Positions 45,197-56,450 are shown, counted from the stretch's first letter. The stretch: 64,000 nucleotides of DNA from Pandoraea sp. (GCF_004297875.1 NZ_SCSK01000048.1:176749-240748); one strand, 5' to 3'. Notes: generated by a model not told the origin, from the sequence alone. Program-made: numbers and translations.

Positions 45197-45863
45197 GTTG
45201 AAATGGATCCGAGGTATCGGTTTCGCAGTCATCTTCGGTTTGACCGCGCCACTGGCCAGCGCCGCGCCGGCACAGACGCCGCGCGCGCCAGTGCTGCTGG
45301 TGCTCGGCGACAGCCTGTCGGCCGAATACGGGATTGCGAGAGGCACTGGCTGGGTCGCACTGCTGCAACAGGCGTTGAAAAAGGATGGCTTCGATTATAG
45401 CGTCGTCAATGCCAGCATCAGCGGTGACACGACCAGCGATGGCATGGCGCGCTTGCCCGCGCTGCTAAGCCGCTACCGGCCGGCCATTACTGTGATCGAA
45501 CTTGGCGCCAACGACGCCCTGCGAGGCATTCCGCTGTCACTGACGGAGCGCAATTTGCACGATATGGTCAGCGCGGCTCGGCGCGCTCAAAGTCGCGTGA
45601 TGCTGATCGGAATGCGCATACCGCCGAATTACGGCCCCGACTATACGGAACGTTTTTTCAATATGTTCGGTGCGATCGCTAAAGCCCAACGGCTTGCCTA
45701 TACACCGTTTCTGCTGGATGGTATCGCCGGTCGCCGCGATCTGTTTCAGGAGGATCAGATGCACCCGCTGGCCGTCGCACAGCCCTACCTGCTACGCAAT
45801 GTATGGCCGGCATTGCGGCCGTTGCTGGGAAAACCCGCCCCGACGAAACCGGTCGCGCAATGA
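45195..45863 (+). CDS. tesA: Periplasmic multifunctional esterase/lysophospholipase L1 TesA-like
   Basis: A 222-residue SGNH/GDSL hydrolase with a signal peptide (MLKWIRGIGFAVIFGLTAPLAS, cleavage after ASA near residue 24). The blocks LVLGDSLSAEYGIARGTGWV (Ser), ASISGDTTSDG (Gly), LGANDALRG (Asn) and DQMHP (Asp and His) are all present, so it should be active on acyl esters and thioesters in the periplasm. It starts inside the first codon region of the ABC ATPase on the opposite strand (shared CATG), so its ribosome-binding site lies in antisense to that gene. Confidence 0.93.
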   Translation: MLKWIRGIGFAVIFGLTAPLASAAPAQTPRAPVLLVLGDSLSAEYGIARGTGWVALLQQALKKDGFDYSVVNASISGDTTSDGMARLPALLSRYRPAITVIELGANDALRGIPLSLTERNLHDMVSAARRAQSRVMLIGMRIPPNYGPDYTERFFNMFGAIAKAQRLAYTPFLLDGIAGRRDLFQEDQMHPLAVAQPYLLRNVWPALRPLLGKPAPTKPVAQ

Positions 45864-45893
45864 TCGCAAGATCGTTTGATGCCGGATTATGCT

Positions 45894-45924
45894 CAAAAAA
45901 ACGCGAGCTCTCGCTCGCGTTCTT
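45894..45924. terminator. Intrinsic terminator between tesA and ppiD
   Basis: Perfect stem ACGCGAGC / GCTCGCGT with loop TCTC (45901-45920). On the minus strand it is followed by a run of seven Ts, so it terminates ppiD; on the plus strand only TCTTC follows, a weaker stop for tesA. Confidence 0.8.
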
Positions 45925-45966
45925 CGGCCCCTGTACTGCGGCCTGAATCAGTGCACGTGACTGGCA

Positions 45967-47898
45967 CTATTGGTTCGTCTTTGCGCCAATCGCATTGGGA
46001 TTGATTTTCACCTTGGTATTCGCCCTCAACTCGGCGACGTAGGCATCGAATTCCGCCTGCCCGATGATCTGTGCCAACTGTTGCGCCTCTGCGGCGGTGC
46101 GCGATGCGTCGGCCGGTGTGGCGGCTGGTTGCGAGACTTTGTTGATGCGGTAAATCGCGTAACCCTGATCACCCAGATCGACGCCGGCATAGGCCGGCAG
46201 CTTGGCCGTATCCGCCTTGAATATCTCGCTTAGCGCGGCAGGCGGAACCTTGCCGGGGTTATCTCGCGAGACCGTCTGCTCCGGGCCGAAGCCGTCGGCC
46301 GACGCGCTCTTGCGCAAGTCCGCCAGCTTGGCTTCACCATCCTTTTTGGCCTGGGCGGTGGCCTGTTCCGACACGTACTTGCTGCTGACCTGAGTCTCGA
46401 TCTGATCGAGCGGCGGCACAGCTGCTGGATGGTACGCCATTACATGCGCGGAAACCAGCACGCCTTGCCCAACATCCACGGCTTCCGTATTGTGCTTTTT
46501 CTTGAGCGTGTCGTCGCTAAAGATTGCCTTGAGCAATTTGGGATTGTTGAGCGGACTATCGGCGCCCAACGCGGGATTGGGCGTGCGCTGGACATCTGCC
46601 GTCTGAATTTTCAAATGAAGCTTGTCAGCCACCGGCTGCAGACTGTCTGGTTGATCGAACACCAGATTGGTCAGTTGATCGGCTTGCTTCGCGTAGATCT
46701 TTGCCTGCTCCTTCTGCTGATACTCCTTGAGCAACTGCTCCTTGACCTGATCGAAAGGCTGGGTCTCGGCGGGTTTGATCCCCGTGAGCATCAGGATGTG
46801 GTAGCCGTAGTCGGTCTGCACCAGATTGCTTATTTCGTTGAGCTTGAGACTGAATGCGGCGTCCGAGAACGGTTTGACCATGGCGTCGCGACCGAAGTAA
46901 CCGAGGTCACCGCCCTTGGCGGCCGACCCAGGGTCCTGCGAGTCTTGCTTGGCCAGTTTGGCGAATTGGTCGGGATGCTTGCGCACTTCGTCGAGAATCG
47001 ATTGGGCCTTGGCCTTCGCCGCGGCGCGTTGCGCCGGCGTCGCATCACGAGGCACGGCGATCAGGATGTGACTGACGCGGCGCTGCTCAGGAACCTTGAA
47101 ATGGTCGATCTGCTGCGCATAAAGCTTCTTGAGGACATCGTCGCCGGGTGCGGCAACCGTGGCCTGGACATTCTTGGGATCAAGGACGACATAACTGATC
47201 TGTGCTGTCTCGGGCGTCTTGAACGCCTCTTTGTGCTGCTCATAATAGGCTTTCAGCTGATCCGGTGTCGGCTTGATTTTCGCCGCATAGGCCGATGCCG
47301 GCAGCATCAGTTCCTGGATGTCGCGTTGTTGAGCGCGCAGCGTCGCGAAGCGTTCGGCGACCGCTTTCGGCAACCAGGCACTGCTCTGAATATTTTCAGG
47401 GATCTGGCGGGATGCCAGTTCATAGCGAATTTGCGCATCGAGCTGATTCGGCGTCAGGCGCTGCGCGGCGAGCAACTGTTCATAAGCCTTCAGGTCGATG
47501 CTGCCGTCTGGACGACGCAATTGCTGAATCGCGGGGATCGCGAGAATCGCCTCGCGCACCTGGGCATCGGAGGCGGTGAGGTGCTTGTTCAACATCTGCT
47601 CGGTCAACAACCGCTGCTGAATCAAATTGTCGAGTATGGCCTGACGCAGGGTCGGTGTATTGATCTTGCTGACGTCGATCGAATCGCCGAACATCTGGCT
47701 CATGCGTTGGACCTGATCCTGGACGGCGTTATCGAACTCCTGGCGGGTAATCTGTTGACCTCCCACCGTCGCGACGTTGTTCCCGCCTTGAGCAAAATCC
47801 TGCCAGCCGTGGATGCCGAAAATCACGAACGATGGCACGATGAGCAACATAAGAAACAGCAGCACCAGGCGCTGATGACGGCGAATCGAATCAAGCAT
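45967..47898 (-). CDS. ppiD: SurA-N/parvulin folding chaperone PpiD
   Basis: A 643-residue membrane-anchored periplasmic chaperone that helps newly exported proteins fold at the translocon. It has one N-terminal membrane span ([18 protein letters not shown], residues 11-28), SurA-like helical parts, and a parvulin domain around residues 265-365 ([51 protein letters not shown]). The usual length is 620-650. It lies after tRNA-Asp, whose terminator separates the two transcripts. Confidence 0.95.
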   Translation of the reverse strand: MLDSIRRHQRLVLLFLMLLIVPSFVIFGIHGWQDFAQGGNNVATVGGQQITRQEFDNAVQDQVQRMSQMFGDSIDVSKINTPTLRQAILDNLIQQRLLTEQMLNKHLTASDAQVREAILAIPAIQQLRRPDGSIDLKAYEQLLAAQRLTPNQLDAQIRYELASRQIPENIQSSAWLPKAVAERFATLRAQQRDIQELMLPASAYAAKIKPTPDQLKAYYEQHKEAFKTPETAQISYVVLDPKNVQATVAAPGDDVLKKLYAQQIDHFKVPEQRRVSHILIAVPRDATPAQRAAAKAKAQSILDEVRKHPDQFAKLAKQDSQDPGSAAKGGDLGYFGRDAMVKPFSDAAFSLKLNEISNLVQTDYGYHILMLTGIKPAETQPFDQVKEQLLKEYQQKEQAKIYAKQADQLTNLVFDQPDSLQPVADKLHLKIQTADVQRTPNPALGADSPLNNPKLLKAIFSDDTLKKKHNTEAVDVGQGVLVSAHVMAYHPAAVPPLDQIETQVSSKYVSEQATAQAKKDGEAKLADLRKSASADGFGPEQTVSRDNPGKVPPAALSEIFKADTAKLPAYAGVDLGDQGYAIYRINKVSQPAATPADASRTAAEAQQLAQIIGQAEFDAYVAELRANTKVKINPNAIGAKTNQ

Positions 47899-47938
47899 AC
47901 GTTGGCGTCAGATAAGTTTTGATGGAGCGGGTATAACA

Positions 47939-47964
47939 AAAAGGCGAACCTCGGTTCGCCTTTT
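47939..47964 (-). terminator. Terminator after the tRNA-Val/tRNA-Asp pair
   Basis: Palindrome AAGGCGAACC / GGTTCGCCTT (47941-47962) flanked by A-runs and T-runs on each side. It is placed seven bases beyond the tRNA-Asp CCA end, between the tRNA and the ppiD start. Confidence 0.8.
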
Positions 47965-47970
47965 CTTAAC

Positions 47971-48047
47971 TGGCGGAGTGGACGGGACTCGAACCCGCGA
48001 CCCCCGGCGTGACAGGCCGGTATTCTAACCGACTGAACTACCACTCC
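47971..48047 (-). tRNA. tRNA-Asp (anticodon GUC)
   Basis: Cloverleaf on the minus strand: acceptor GGAGTGG / CCACTCC, D-arm with TTCAGTCGGTTAGAA, anticodon loop CTGTCAC giving GTC, T-arm GCGGGTTCGAGTCCCGT, discriminator G and encoded CCA. Length 77 with CCA. Confidence 0.97.
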
Positions 48048-48060
48048 TCACGGCAAGAAC

Positions 48061-48136
48061 TGGTGGGTGCTGAGGGGATCGAACCCCCGACCTACGCCTT
48101 GTAAGGGCGCCGCTCTACCAGCTGAGCTAAGCACCC
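48061..48136 (-). tRNA. tRNA-Val (anticodon UAC)
   Basis: Cloverleaf on the minus strand: acceptor GGGTGCT / AGCACCC, D-arm AGCTCAGCTGGTAGAGC, anticodon loop with TAC, T-arm GGGGGTTCGATCCCCT and encoded CCA; 76 bases. Together with tRNA-Asp 13 bases further on it forms one transcript between hupB and ppiD. Confidence 0.97.
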
Positions 48137-48190
48137 GTTCTCAACCACGTTATTCTTTTGCTTCGCACTGACAAATTGCAAGCAAGACGA

Positions 48191-48463
48191 TCAGTTTAAC
48201 GCATCTTTCAGGGCTTTGCCAGGGCGAAATTTCGGTACCTTTGCCGCCTTGATCTTGATTGCCGCACCAGTGCGAGGGTTGCGGCCCGTGCGGGCGGCGC
48301 GCTTGCCGACAGCAAAAGTGCCAAATCCCACGAGCGTCACACTGCCACCTTTTTTCAGCGTCGTTTTCACTGCACCTACCAAAGCGTCGAGCGCACGACC
48401 TGCGGCTGCTTTCGAAATATCTGCTTTGTCCGCGATATGGTCGATCAGTTCGGTTTTATTCAC
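48191..48463 (-). CDS. hupB: DNA-binding protein HU-beta
   Basis: A 90-residue histone-like nucleoid protein. It opens with [21 protein letters not shown], has [25 protein letters not shown] with the beta-arm Pro, and ends [14 protein letters not shown]; all positions of the HU fold are present. It binds DNA nonspecifically and bends it. It follows lon, as in many proteobacteria, with its own promoter about 100 bases upstream. Confidence 0.97.
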   Translation of the reverse strand: MNKTELIDHIADKADISKAAAGRALDALVGAVKTTLKKGGSVTLVGFGTFAVGKRAARTGRNPRTGAAIKIKAAKVPKFRPGKALKDALN

Positions 48464-48559
48464 TGTAACCCCCTCACAAGGTCAAATGGCGATTGAGTCG
48501 AAACCGCGCGTTCTCGTCCGCGGTCGTCGAATTCGGCTCAGCGTAAGCTGCGCTTCGTC

Positions 48560-48588
48560 ATTTAACTAGCCGCAAACCCTTATGTCAA
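48560..48588 (-). promoter_or_regulatory. Sigma70-type promoter of hupB
   Basis: On the minus strand TTGACA (48588-48583), a 17-base spacer and TTAAAT (48565-48560). The -35 is perfect and the -10 matches at 4 of 6 bases (TATAAT); it lies about 100 bases before the hupB start and past the lon terminator. Confidence 0.7.
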
Positions 48589-48690
48589 GCGGTTTCGGGC
48601 GTGTCTGGGGTATTCCGGTGACGATCTCGTCATAGTTCGATACAACCGAATTTCCTGCCGCACGGCATCGCCGGCAAGACACCAAAACAA

Positions 48691-48713
48691 TAAAAAACCC
48701 GGGGTGTCCCGGG
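48691..48713 (-). terminator. Intrinsic terminator of lon
   Basis: On the minus strand CCCGGG / CCCGGG with loop ACAC, followed by TTTTTTA (48698-48713 and the T-run down to 48692). About 30 bases after the lon stop. Confidence 0.85.
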
Positions 48714-48743
48714 CTTGAATTGGTGCTGGTGCAGCAGCAACGC

Positions 48744-51173
48744 TTAGTGTTTGATGACTCCCGGCGTACCCGGGGCGTCGGAGGGCTTGGCGAGCGCCGC
48801 GTCTTCCGTTGTTTTGGAGTCTTCCTCGGGCAGCGGCGTCGGCATCCGCTCGAGTGCCAACTCGAGCACCTTGTCGATCCAACGGACTGGAATGATCTCC
48901 ATGTTGTTCTTCACGTTATCCGGAATCTCGGCCAAGTCCTTCACGTTCTCTTCAGGAATCAATACCAGCTTGATACCGCCGCGATGAGCCGCCAGAAGCT
49001 TTTCCTTCAGACCGCCGATCGGCAGCACCTCGCCGCGCAGCGTGATCTCGCCAGTCATGGCAACGTTGGCCCGCACCGGAATGCCGGACAGCACCGATAC
49101 AAGTGCCGTCGTCATCGCGATACCAGCCGACGGGCCGTCCTTGGGCGTGGCGCCTTCGGGCACGTGGATATGGATATCCTTCTTCTCGAACAGGTCGTCA
49201 GTCAAGCCGAGGCGCCGAGCGCGCGAGCGCACGACCGAACGAGCTGCCTCGACTGATTCTTTCATGACGTCGCCCAGTGAACCCGTGCGCAGGATGTTGC
49301 CCTTGCCCGGCATCAGCGCCGCCTCGATGGTCAACAGATCGCCGCCCACTTCTGTCCAGGCCAGACCGGTAACTTGCCCGATCTGGTTTTCCTTGGCAGC
49401 AAGTCCGAAGTCGAATTTGCGTACGCCGAGGAAGGCATCGAGGTTGTCGGCCTCGACGGTCACCATCGGTTTGTCGGTTTGCTTGAGCAGCAGCATCTTG
49501 ACAACCTTTCGGCAGATCTTGGAGATCTCCCGCTCGAGCGAGCGCACGCCGGCTTCGCGCGTGTAGTACCGAATGATGTCGCGAATCGCCGACTCGGTGA
49601 CGTCAATCTCGCCGTCCTTGAGCCCATTGTTCTTTTTCTGCTTCGGCAGCAAGTAACGCTGGGCAATGCTGACCTTCTCGTCTTCGGTATAGCCCGCCAG
49701 CCGGATCACTTCCATCCGGTCAAGCAACGGCGCCGGAATGTTCAGCGAATTCGACGTGGCGACGAACATCACGTCGGACAAGTCGAAATCGACTTCGACG
49801 TAGTGATCGGAGAACGTATGGTTCTGCTCGGGATCCAGCACTTCCAGCAAGGCCGAGCTGGGATCTCCGCGGAAATCCATCCCCATTTTGTCGACTTCGT
49901 CGAACAGGAACAGCGGGTTGCGCACGCCTACTTTGGACAGACTTTGCAGGATCTTGCCCGGCATCGAGCCAATATAGGTACGGCGGTGACCGCGAATTTC
50001 AGCCTCGTCGCGCACGCCGCCAAGCGCCATGCGAACGAATTTACGATTGGTCGCTCGCGCGATCGACTGGCCGAGCGAGGTCTTGCCAACCCCCGGCGGC
50101 CCAACGAGGCACAGGATCGGCGCCTTGACCTTGTCGACGCGCTGCTGAACCGCGAGATACTCGAGAATCCGTTCCTTGACCTTCTCGAGGCCGAAGTGGT
50201 CTTCATCGAGCACCTTCTCGGCATTCGACAAATCGTTGTTCACTTTGCTCTTCTTGCGCCACGGCAAGCCGACGAGCGTGTCGATGTAGTTACGCACGAC
50301 CGTCGCTTCGGCGGACATCGGCGACATCAGCTTGAGCTTCTTGAGTTCGGCATCGGCCTTCTTGCGCGCGTCCTTGGGCATATGGGCCGTCTTGACGCGC
50401 TTTTCCAATTCTTCGAGGTCCGCGCCCTCCTCGCCCTCACCGAGTTCCTTCTGAATCGCCTTGACCTGCTCGTTCAGATAGTATTCGCGCTGGCTTTTCT
50501 CCATCTGCCGCTTGACGCGACCACGGATGCGCTTTTCCACCTGAAGGATGTCGATTTCGCTTTCCAGTTGCGCTAGCAGGTGTTCGAGACGCTCGATCAC
50601 AGGGAACATTTCCAGGATCTTCTGCTTTTGCTCGAGCTTGAGCGGCAGATGCGCCGCGATGGTGTCGGCCAGGCGGCCGGCATCGTCGATGCCCGAGAGC
50701 GAAGTCAGAATTTCAGGTGGAATTTTCTTGTTCAGTTTGACGTATTGGTCGAACTGCGCGACGATCGCTCGGCGCAAGGCCTCGCTCTCGGATGTATTGC
50801 CATTGTCCGGCTCGAGCGGCATCACCTCGGAAGTGAACTGGGTCTCTTCCTCGTCGACGCGCAAGGTGCGCGCCCGTTGAATGCCTTCGACCAGCACCTT
50901 GACGGTGCCGTCGGGTAGCTTGAGCATTTGAAGAATGTTCGCAACGCACCCGATTTCATACAAATCTTTGGCCGTCGGTTCATCCTTGGCGGCTGCCTTC
51001 TGAGCCACCAGCATGATGTGCTTGCCGCCTTCCATCGCGGTTTCGAGCGCCTTGATCGACTTCGGACGGCCGACGAACAAGGGGATCACCATGTGTGGAA
51101 ACACCACCACGTCGCGCAACGGCAGCAGCGGCAGTTGAATCGCTTCAGACGGAAGAATTTGAGTGCCTGACAT
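48744..51173 (-). CDS. lon: ATP-dependent protease Lon
   Basis: An 809-residue cytoplasmic AAA+ serine protease that degrades damaged and regulatory proteins. The N-domain begins [23 protein letters not shown] near residue 14. The ATPase part has Walker [12 protein letters not shown] and a Walker B ending [10 protein letters not shown]. The catalytic dyad is Ser in [10 protein letters not shown] and Lys in [11 protein letters not shown]. The start MSGTQ at 51173 is the usual one; ATG 51185 (MGNE...) is 4 codons earlier. An acidic Pro-rich tail follows the protease domain. Confidence 0.97.
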   Translation of the reverse strand: MSGTQILPSEAIQLPLLPLRDVVVFPHMVIPLFVGRPKSIKALETAMEGGKHIMLVAQKAAAKDEPTAKDLYEIGCVANILQMLKLPDGTVKVLVEGIQRARTLRVDEEETQFTSEVMPLEPDNGNTSESEALRRAIVAQFDQYVKLNKKIPPEILTSLSGIDDAGRLADTIAAHLPLKLEQKQKILEMFPVIERLEHLLAQLESEIDILQVEKRIRGRVKRQMEKSQREYYLNEQVKAIQKELGEGEEGADLEELEKRVKTAHMPKDARKKADAELKKLKLMSPMSAEATVVRNYIDTLVGLPWRKKSKVNNDLSNAEKVLDEDHFGLEKVKERILEYLAVQQRVDKVKAPILCLVGPPGVGKTSLGQSIARATNRKFVRMALGGVRDEAEIRGHRRTYIGSMPGKILQSLSKVGVRNPLFLFDEVDKMGMDFRGDPSSALLEVLDPEQNHTFSDHYVEVDFDLSDVMFVATSNSLNIPAPLLDRMEVIRLAGYTEDEKVSIAQRYLLPKQKKNNGLKDGEIDVTESAIRDIIRYYTREAGVRSLEREISKICRKVVKMLLLKQTDKPMVTVEADNLDAFLGVRKFDFGLAAKENQIGQVTGLAWTEVGGDLLTIEAALMPGKGNILRTGSLGDVMKESVEAARSVVRSRARRLGLTDDLFEKKDIHIHVPEGATPKDGPSAGIAMTTALVSVLSGIPVRANVAMTGEITLRGEVLPIGGLKEKLLAAHRGGIKLVLIPEENVKDLAEIPDNVKNNMEIIPVRWIDKVLELALERMPTPLPEEDSKTTEDAALAKPSDAPGTPGVIKH

Positions 51174-51282
51174 CTCGTTCCCCATAATTACAAACAGTTG
51201 TGTTTCTGCTACTTGAGGCCAGCGGACGGAATTGCAAGTCCGGCGGATTCGGCACACATTGCATTAAGGTCAAGTATGAAGC

Positions 51283-51315
51283 AAAAGAACCGTTCACGTT
51301 GCCATGAACGGTTCC
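51283..51315 (-). terminator. Intrinsic terminator of clpX
   Basis: Perfect 10-base stem GAACCGTTCA / TGAACGGTTC (51287-51296 with 51305-51314), followed on the minus strand by TTTTGCTT. It lies between the clpX stop and lon, showing that lon can be transcribed separately. Confidence 0.8.
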
Positions 51316-51332
51316 TGGACTGAATTTACCGT

Positions 51333-52613
51333 TCAATTGGAGGATCCGGCGACCTTCGGCGTATCCTGATAAATCAAAAGCGGTTTGCCGTCCCCGGCGA
51401 CAGCGTTTTCATCGAGAATAACCTTGCTGACACCCTTGAGCGACGGAAGTTCGTACATCACGTCAAGCAGCGATTGTTCCAGGATCGAACGCAAGCCGCG
51501 CGCGCCGGCCTTGCGCTTGATCGCCTTGCGAGCGATCGCGTGCAGGGCTGCCGGGCGGATTTCGAGGTCGACCCCTTCCATCGCGAACAGCCGCTGGTAT
51601 TGCTTGACCAGGGCATTCTTGGGCTCGATAAGAATCGTCACGAGTGCATCTTCGTCGAGTTTCCCCAACGTCGCAACGACCGGCAAACGACCGATCAATT
51701 CGGGGATCAACCCGAACTTGATCAGATCTTCCGGCTCGACATCGAGCAGCATCTCGCTCACGTCGCGCTCTTCGCCGCTTTTTACGGTGGCCCCGAAGCC
51801 GATGCCGGTCTTCTCGGTACGATCGATGATGATCTTTTCCAACCCATCGAAGGCACCGCCGCAAATGAACAGGATATTGGTCGTATCGACCTGGATGAAA
51901 TCCTGGTTCGGATGCTTGCGCCCGCCTTGCGGCGGTACCGATGCCATCGTGCCCTCGACCAGCTTCAGCAGGGCTTGCTGAACGCCCTCGCCCGAGACAT
52001 CACGCGTAATCGAAGGGTTGTCTGATTTGCGGCTGATCTTGTCGATTTCGTCGATATAGACGATCCCGCGCTGCGCCTGCTCGATCTCGTAATTGCAGTT
52101 CTGCAGCAGCTTCTGGATGATGTTCTCGACGTCTTCCCCCACGTACCCGGCTTCGGTCAGGGTGGTGGCGTCCGCAATCACGAACGGCACGTTGAGCAGG
52201 CGCGCCAGCGTTTGCGCGAGCAACGTCTTGCCGGACCCGGTGGGGCCGATCAGCAGGATATTGCTCTTCGACAGTTCGACTTCGTCACGCTTGTCGCCAA
52301 GATGCTTCAGCCGCTTGTAGTGGTTATACACCGCCACGGCGAGGATCTTCTTTGCGCGCTCCTGGCCGATCACGTACTGATCCAGGATATCCCGGATCTC
52401 CTGGGGCGCAGGTAAGTCGGATTTACCGCCGGATTGATCATCATCGGCAGCGGATGCTTCATCGCGAATGATTTCGTTGCACAAGTCGATGCACTCGTCG
52501 CATATAAACACCGACGGGCCCGCTATCAGCTTTTTGACCTCATGCTGACTCTTGCCACAAAACGAGCAATAGAGCAGCTTTTCGCCGTTGGAAGTACTTT
52601 TTTTATCCACCAT
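51333..52613 (-). CDS. clpX: ClpX ATPase of the ClpXP protease
   Basis: A 426-residue AAA+ unfoldase. The N-terminal zinc domain has CSFCGKS and CDECIDLC, Walker A is [12 protein letters not shown], Walker [17 protein letters not shown], and the IGF loop for docking on ClpP is in KTGIGFGA. Full length. It lies downstream of clpP, with an intrinsic terminator in the gap, so clpX probably also has its own promoter. Confidence 0.97.
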   Translation of the reverse strand: MVDKKSTSNGEKLLYCSFCGKSQHEVKKLIAGPSVFICDECIDLCNEIIRDEASAADDDQSGGKSDLPAPQEIRDILDQYVIGQERAKKILAVAVYNHYKRLKHLGDKRDEVELSKSNILLIGPTGSGKTLLAQTLARLLNVPFVIADATTLTEAGYVGEDVENIIQKLLQNCNYEIEQAQRGIVYIDEIDKISRKSDNPSITRDVSGEGVQQALLKLVEGTMASVPPQGGRKHPNQDFIQVDTTNILFICGGAFDGLEKIIIDRTEKTGIGFGATVKSGEERDVSEMLLDVEPEDLIKFGLIPELIGRLPVVATLGKLDEDALVTILIEPKNALVKQYQRLFAMEGVDLEIRPAALHAIARKAIKRKAGARGLRSILEQSLLDVMYELPSLKGVSKVILDENAVAGDGKPLLIYQDTPKVAGSSN

Positions 52614-52766
52614 ATCTGTCAGCCTGAAGCGTTAGCCGACCTGTTACGCCCTGATCGGATGCGCACCAAGTGGGCATAAGTGTTTCCATTGTAGCGCCAT
52701 GACGCGCCGGCGTGTGGTTGAAGCACGACAGCGGGGGAAATCCCTGAGATGGTCGAGGATCCGAAA

Positions 52767-52791
52767 ATCAAAACGGGGGCGCCTGCCCCCG
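52767..52791 (-). terminator. Intrinsic terminator of clpP
   Basis: On the minus strand CGGGGGC / GCCCCCG with loop AGGC, followed by TTTTGATTTT. It starts 15 bases after the clpP stop. Confidence 0.75.
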
Positions 52792-52805
52792 CATGCGGAG
52801 GTCGA

Positions 52806-53459
52806 TCAAGAGCGATTGGCGACAACCTTGTCGATCAGGCCGTATGCGGCTGCGTCATCGGCCGACAGGAAGTTATCGCGGTCGGTGTCGCGAGCCACCT
52901 TCTCGACCGGCTGGCCGGTGTTCTGAGCCAGCAACTGGTTGAGCCGTTCCTTGAGATAGAGGATCTCGCGCGCATGAATTTCAATATCCGAGGCTTGCCC
53001 GCGAGCGCCGCCCAGCGGTTGATGAATCATGATGCGCGCATTGGGAAGCGAAAAGCGCTTGCCTTTGGCCCCCGCGGCCAGCAAAAACGCCCCCATGCTG
53101 GCGGCGAAACCCATGCACAAGGTCGACACGTCGGGCTTGACGAACTGCATGGTGTCGTAGATCGCCATCCCGGCCGAGACGGACCCGCCCGGAGAATTGA
53201 TATACAGTGAAATGTCCTTGTCGGGATTTTCACTTTCCAGAAACAGCAATTGCGCCACGACCAGATTGGCCGTGTCGTCGTTGACTTCGCCAACCATGAA
53301 GATGACCCGCTCGCGCAGCAGGCGGGAGTAGATATCGTAGGCGCGCTCGCCGCGGCCGCTTTGCTCGACGACCATGGGCACCAGCCCGAGGGAGCGTGTC
53401 TGCAGGGCCGACGCGTGGGTATCGGAGAGTTGATCGAGCAATTCGGAGCGGGTAATCAT
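52806..53459 (-). CDS. clpP: ClpP proteolytic subunit
   Basis: A 217-residue serine peptidase that forms the double-ring chamber of ClpXP/ClpAP. The catalytic Ser is in [14 protein letters not shown], the His in [11 protein letters not shown] and the Asp further on in the DTDRDNF region. NSPGGSV and YDTMQF are also typical. The start MITRSELL at 53459 was chosen because the upstream in-frame stretch is not conserved. It follows tig by about 110 bases. Confidence 0.96.
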   Translation of the reverse strand: MITRSELLDQLSDTHASALQTRSLGLVPMVVEQSGRGERAYDIYSRLLRERVIFMVGEVNDDTANLVVAQLLFLESENPDKDISLYINSPGGSVSAGMAIYDTMQFVKPDVSTLCMGFAASMGAFLLAAGAKGKRFSLPNARIMIHQPLGGARGQASDIEIHAREILYLKERLNQLLAQNTGQPVEKVARDTDRDNFLSADDAAAYGLIDKVVANRS

Positions 53460-53567
53460 GTCAATGCGGCCCTGAAATAATAGAAATAGTCGACGCTGGG
53501 AGAGGGACGATCGCGATCGCTCAGGCAATCGCGCCGGGTCCTGGGACGCCGGCGCGACCATGGGAAA

Positions 53568-54917
53568 TTACGCTTGCTGAGGGCCGCCGGCCAGTTCTTC
53601 GAAGCTGACAGCCTTTTCGCTTACCTTGGCTTTGCCGAGAACGAACTCGACGACGTTGTTTTCCACCACGTAGCCTTCCATCTCCGCCATGCGCTGCTGA
53701 TCGCCATAGTACCAGCGGACGACTTCCTTCGGGTCTTCGTAGCTCTTCGCGAATTCCTCGACTTCCGCCCGAATTTGCTCCGGCTTGGCTTGCAGGTTGT
53801 TGGCCTTGACCAGTTCAGCCAGAATCAAGCCCAGTTTGACGCGACGCTCGGCTTGCTCGGCGAACATTTCGGCCGGAATCGGCGCATTGCGCGCATTGGG
53901 CACGCCGCGCGATTCCAGGTCCTGGCGCGCCATTTCAACCAAACGCTGCTGCTCCTGCTCGACCAGTGCCTTCGGCGTGTCCAGCTCCGACACCTTCAAC
54001 AGGGCGTCCATGACCTGGTCCTTGAGCAACGCGTGCGTGCGACGCTTGACTTCGCGCTGCAGATTTTCAGTGATATCCGCACGCATTTTCGCCAGATCGC
54101 CATCGGCCACGCCCAGCGATTTCGCGAATTCGGCGTCGACCTCGGGCAAATGCGGCCACTCGATCTTCTTGACCGTAATGGTGAACTGCGCGGTTTTTCC
54201 GGCCACGTCCTTGCCGTGATAATCATCGGGGAATTTCAGGTCGAACTCGCGACTCTCGCCCACTTTCAGGCCCAGCGCAGCCGTCTCGAACTCGGGCAAC
54301 ATACGGCCTTCGCCAAGCACAAATGCGAAATCCTCGGCGCTGCCGCCAGCAAATGCTTCGCCGTCGAGCTTGCCGACGAAATCGACCGTGGCGCGGTCGC
54401 CGTTTTGCACGGTTGCTTCACCGCCGTCGCCATGTTCGCCGCTCTCGCCTCGCACGTGATAGTGCACGCGCTGTTTGCGCAGAATGTCGATCGTGCGGTC
54501 AATTTCCTCATCACCGATGACCGTCGTGGTGCGGGTGATTTCGGCGTTGGCCAGATCGCCGATCTTGACCTCCGGATACACCTCGAAGGTCGCATCGAAC
54601 GCATAGGTGTCGTCGCTCACGCCTTCGCCGGATTTTGTCTCGAAACGCGGTTGACCGGCCACGCGCAACGACTGTGCCTGGCTGATGTCGAAGAACATGC
54701 GACCGATTTTGTCGCTGACCACCTCGGCTTCGACCTGACCGCCGTGTTGTTGCTTGACCATTTTCAACGGGACCTTGCCAGGGCGAAAACCCGGCATGCG
54801 CACATTTTTTGCCAGACGGCGAATACGCACATCCACTTCCTGCGCCACTTCTTCCTTGGGGAAAGCGATAGTGACACGACGTTCCAGTTTGCCAAGGTTT
54901 TCAACAACAATAGTCAT
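53568..54917 (-). CDS. tig: Trigger factor (ribosome-associated chaperone/PPIase)
   Basis: A 449-residue chaperone. The N-terminal ribosome-binding loop is [14 protein letters not shown] near residues 38-51, the FKBP-type PPIase domain is around residues 160-250, and the C-terminal arms are rich in Glu, Gln and Arg. The start MTIVVENLG at 54917 is the usual one; the open frame runs on upstream without conserved sequence. It heads the tig-clpP-clpX-lon run, all in the same direction. Confidence 0.96.
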   Translation of the reverse strand: MTIVVENLGKLERRVTIAFPKEEVAQEVDVRIRRLAKNVRMPGFRPGKVPLKMVKQQHGGQVEAEVVSDKIGRMFFDISQAQSLRVAGQPRFETKSGEGVSDDTYAFDATFEVYPEVKIGDLANAEITRTTTVIGDEEIDRTIDILRKQRVHYHVRGESGEHGDGGEATVQNGDRATVDFVGKLDGEAFAGGSAEDFAFVLGEGRMLPEFETAALGLKVGESREFDLKFPDDYHGKDVAGKTAQFTITVKKIEWPHLPEVDAEFAKSLGVADGDLAKMRADITENLQREVKRRTHALLKDQVMDALLKVSELDTPKALVEQEQQRLVEMARQDLESRGVPNARNAPIPAEMFAEQAERRVKLGLILAELVKANNLQAKPEQIRAEVEEFAKSYEDPKEVVRWYYGDQQRMAEMEGYVVENNVVEFVLGKAKVSEKAVSFEELAGGPQQA

Positions 54918-55225
54918 GGGAATCTTTGTCCATCCAGAGGAGCCGCACTGGCCATGCGGGGAGGGATCCCGCCGGCAGGCCCTGCGAAAATTAATCAATT
55001 TTGAGCCAGCACGAACCGGTGGTTCGCTCCCTTCGCTCAAATATCTATTAGAGCCAAAAATCTTTTTTTATGCAAAGCGCCGTATTTTATCAAAAGATTT
55101 CCCTGCCCATTAGCGATTTCTCCAGAAAAGGCCTGTTTTCGCTAACTGCCCACCTTTCTGCTTGCTTGTCCTCGCTGCGTTTAATCACGGAAAGCGCGCA
55201 TGGGGCGCCCCGCGCCAAGCAGCGA
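54918..55225. other. Intergenic region upstream of tig
   Basis: About 308 bases between the tig start and the CoA-transferase stop. Bases 55040-55110 are AT-rich (AAAATCTTTTTTTATG, TATTTTATCAAAAG) and may hold the tig promoter, but no clean -35/-10 pair or sigma32 site was found. No gene was recognised. Confidence 0.35.
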
Positions 55226-56389
55226 TTATCTGTCGGGCGCTTGCGGATCGGGCAGCGGTGGCAACACCTGCGCCGAGTGCTCGCCGAACGCCGGGGGCGC
55301 ACTGCGATAGGAAGCCGGCGTGCGGCCAAGCTTGATCGGTGAAGCGATGCCCCGATAAGCGCCGAGCTCGACCACCATTTGGCGATGTTGCGTATGCGGC
55401 TGTGCCAACGCGCCCGGCACATCCAGCACCGGCCCACATGGCACGCCGGCACGGATCAGTCGGTCAGCCAATGCCACGCCGTCGTGGGTGGCGAGCAACT
55501 GCTCCAGCCGGGCCCTCAGTTCGCCGCGATTGGCCGAGCGCAGCCCATTATTGGCAAACCGCTCGTCACCGCCCAATGCCGGATCGCCGAGCACCTCGCA
55601 TAGTTTGCGGAATTGCGAATCGTTACCCACGGCCAGGAAAATGGGCGATGTGCCGGTATGGAAAGTATCGTAGGGTGCGATGTTCGGATGTGCGTTGCCG
55701 GAACGGCCGGGCGTCTTGCCGGAGGCAAAGTAATTGGTAGTGTGCGGATGCAGGACCGACAAGGCGCAGTCGAACAGCGCCGACTCGACGAACTGGCCGC
55801 GCTGGCTCAGGTTACGCTCGTTCAGCGCCAGCAGGATGCCAAGCGCCGCATTCAGCCCGGTGACCATGTCGACGACCGGCACGCCGAGCCGCAACGGCTC
55901 GCCATCAGGCAGCCCATTGACACTCATCAGGCCGGTCATGGCTTGAATCGCCGCATCATACCCGGGCAATCCGCCAAGCGGCCCATCCGCTCCAAAACCG
56001 GACACCCGGCAATAAATCAGGCGCGGAAACCGGGCCTGCAGCGTCTGTTCATAGCCAATGCCCCAACGCTCCATCGTGCCGACCTTGAAATTCTCGACCA
56101 ACACGTCGGCGTCTTCGAGCATCAGCATCAGGCGGGCTCGATCGTTCTCGCGTGACAAATCGAGCACCGCCCCCTGCTTGTTGCGATTGACGCCCTCGAA
56201 GTAGGCTGCGGAGTCGCCCATGAATGGGGGGCCCCACTGGCGAGTTTCGTCCCCCTGGGGCGGCTCGATCTTAATCACATCGGCGCCATGATCCGCCAGG
56301 ATCTGCGTGCTGTACGGCCCGCCCAGCACGCGCGAAAGGTCGATAACTTTGATCCCTGCCAAGGCACCTGGTTTGGCTGCTGCGGTCAT
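55226..56389 (-). CDS. CaiB/BaiF family CoA transferase
   Basis: A 387-residue family III CoA transferase, moving CoA between carboxylic acids. It begins GALAGIKVIDLSRVLGGPYSTQ, typical of the family, with IKIEPPQGDETRQWGPPF and LLVENFKVG-like VLVENFKVGTM. The Asp in GLPGYDAAIQAMTGLMS is the catalytic acid. The start at 56389 follows GGAGACAG; an ATG four codons earlier is possible. It lies downstream of the IclR gene in the same direction, with acyl-CoA dehydrogenase divergent, so these probably form an acid-degradation locus (substrate unknown). Confidence 0.92.
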   Translation of the reverse strand: MTAAAKPGALAGIKVIDLSRVLGGPYSTQILADHGADVIKIEPPQGDETRQWGPPFMGDSAAYFEGVNRNKQGAVLDLSRENDRARLMLMLEDADVLVENFKVGTMERWGIGYEQTLQARFPRLIYCRVSGFGADGPLGGLPGYDAAIQAMTGLMSVNGLPDGEPLRLGVPVVDMVTGLNAALGILLALNERNLSQRGQFVESALFDCALSVLHPHTTNYFASGKTPGRSGNAHPNIAPYDTFHTGTSPIFLAVGNDSQFRKLCEVLGDPALGGDERFANNGLRSANRGELRARLEQLLATHDGVALADRLIRAGVPCGPVLDVPGALAQPHTQHRQMVVELGAYRGIASPIKLGRTPASYRSAPPAFGEHSAQVLPPLPDPQAPDR

Positions 56390-56450
56390 GCCTGTCTCCA
56401 TGGTTGTCGATTTCGATGCACGAAAAGTAAGAAAGCCGTCCTGCGCTCGC

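Noticed and set aside
51174..51332. A heat-shock (sigma32) promoter before lon
   Set aside because: CTTG-like pieces are present on the minus strand but no CCCCAT-type -10 at the right distance was found.
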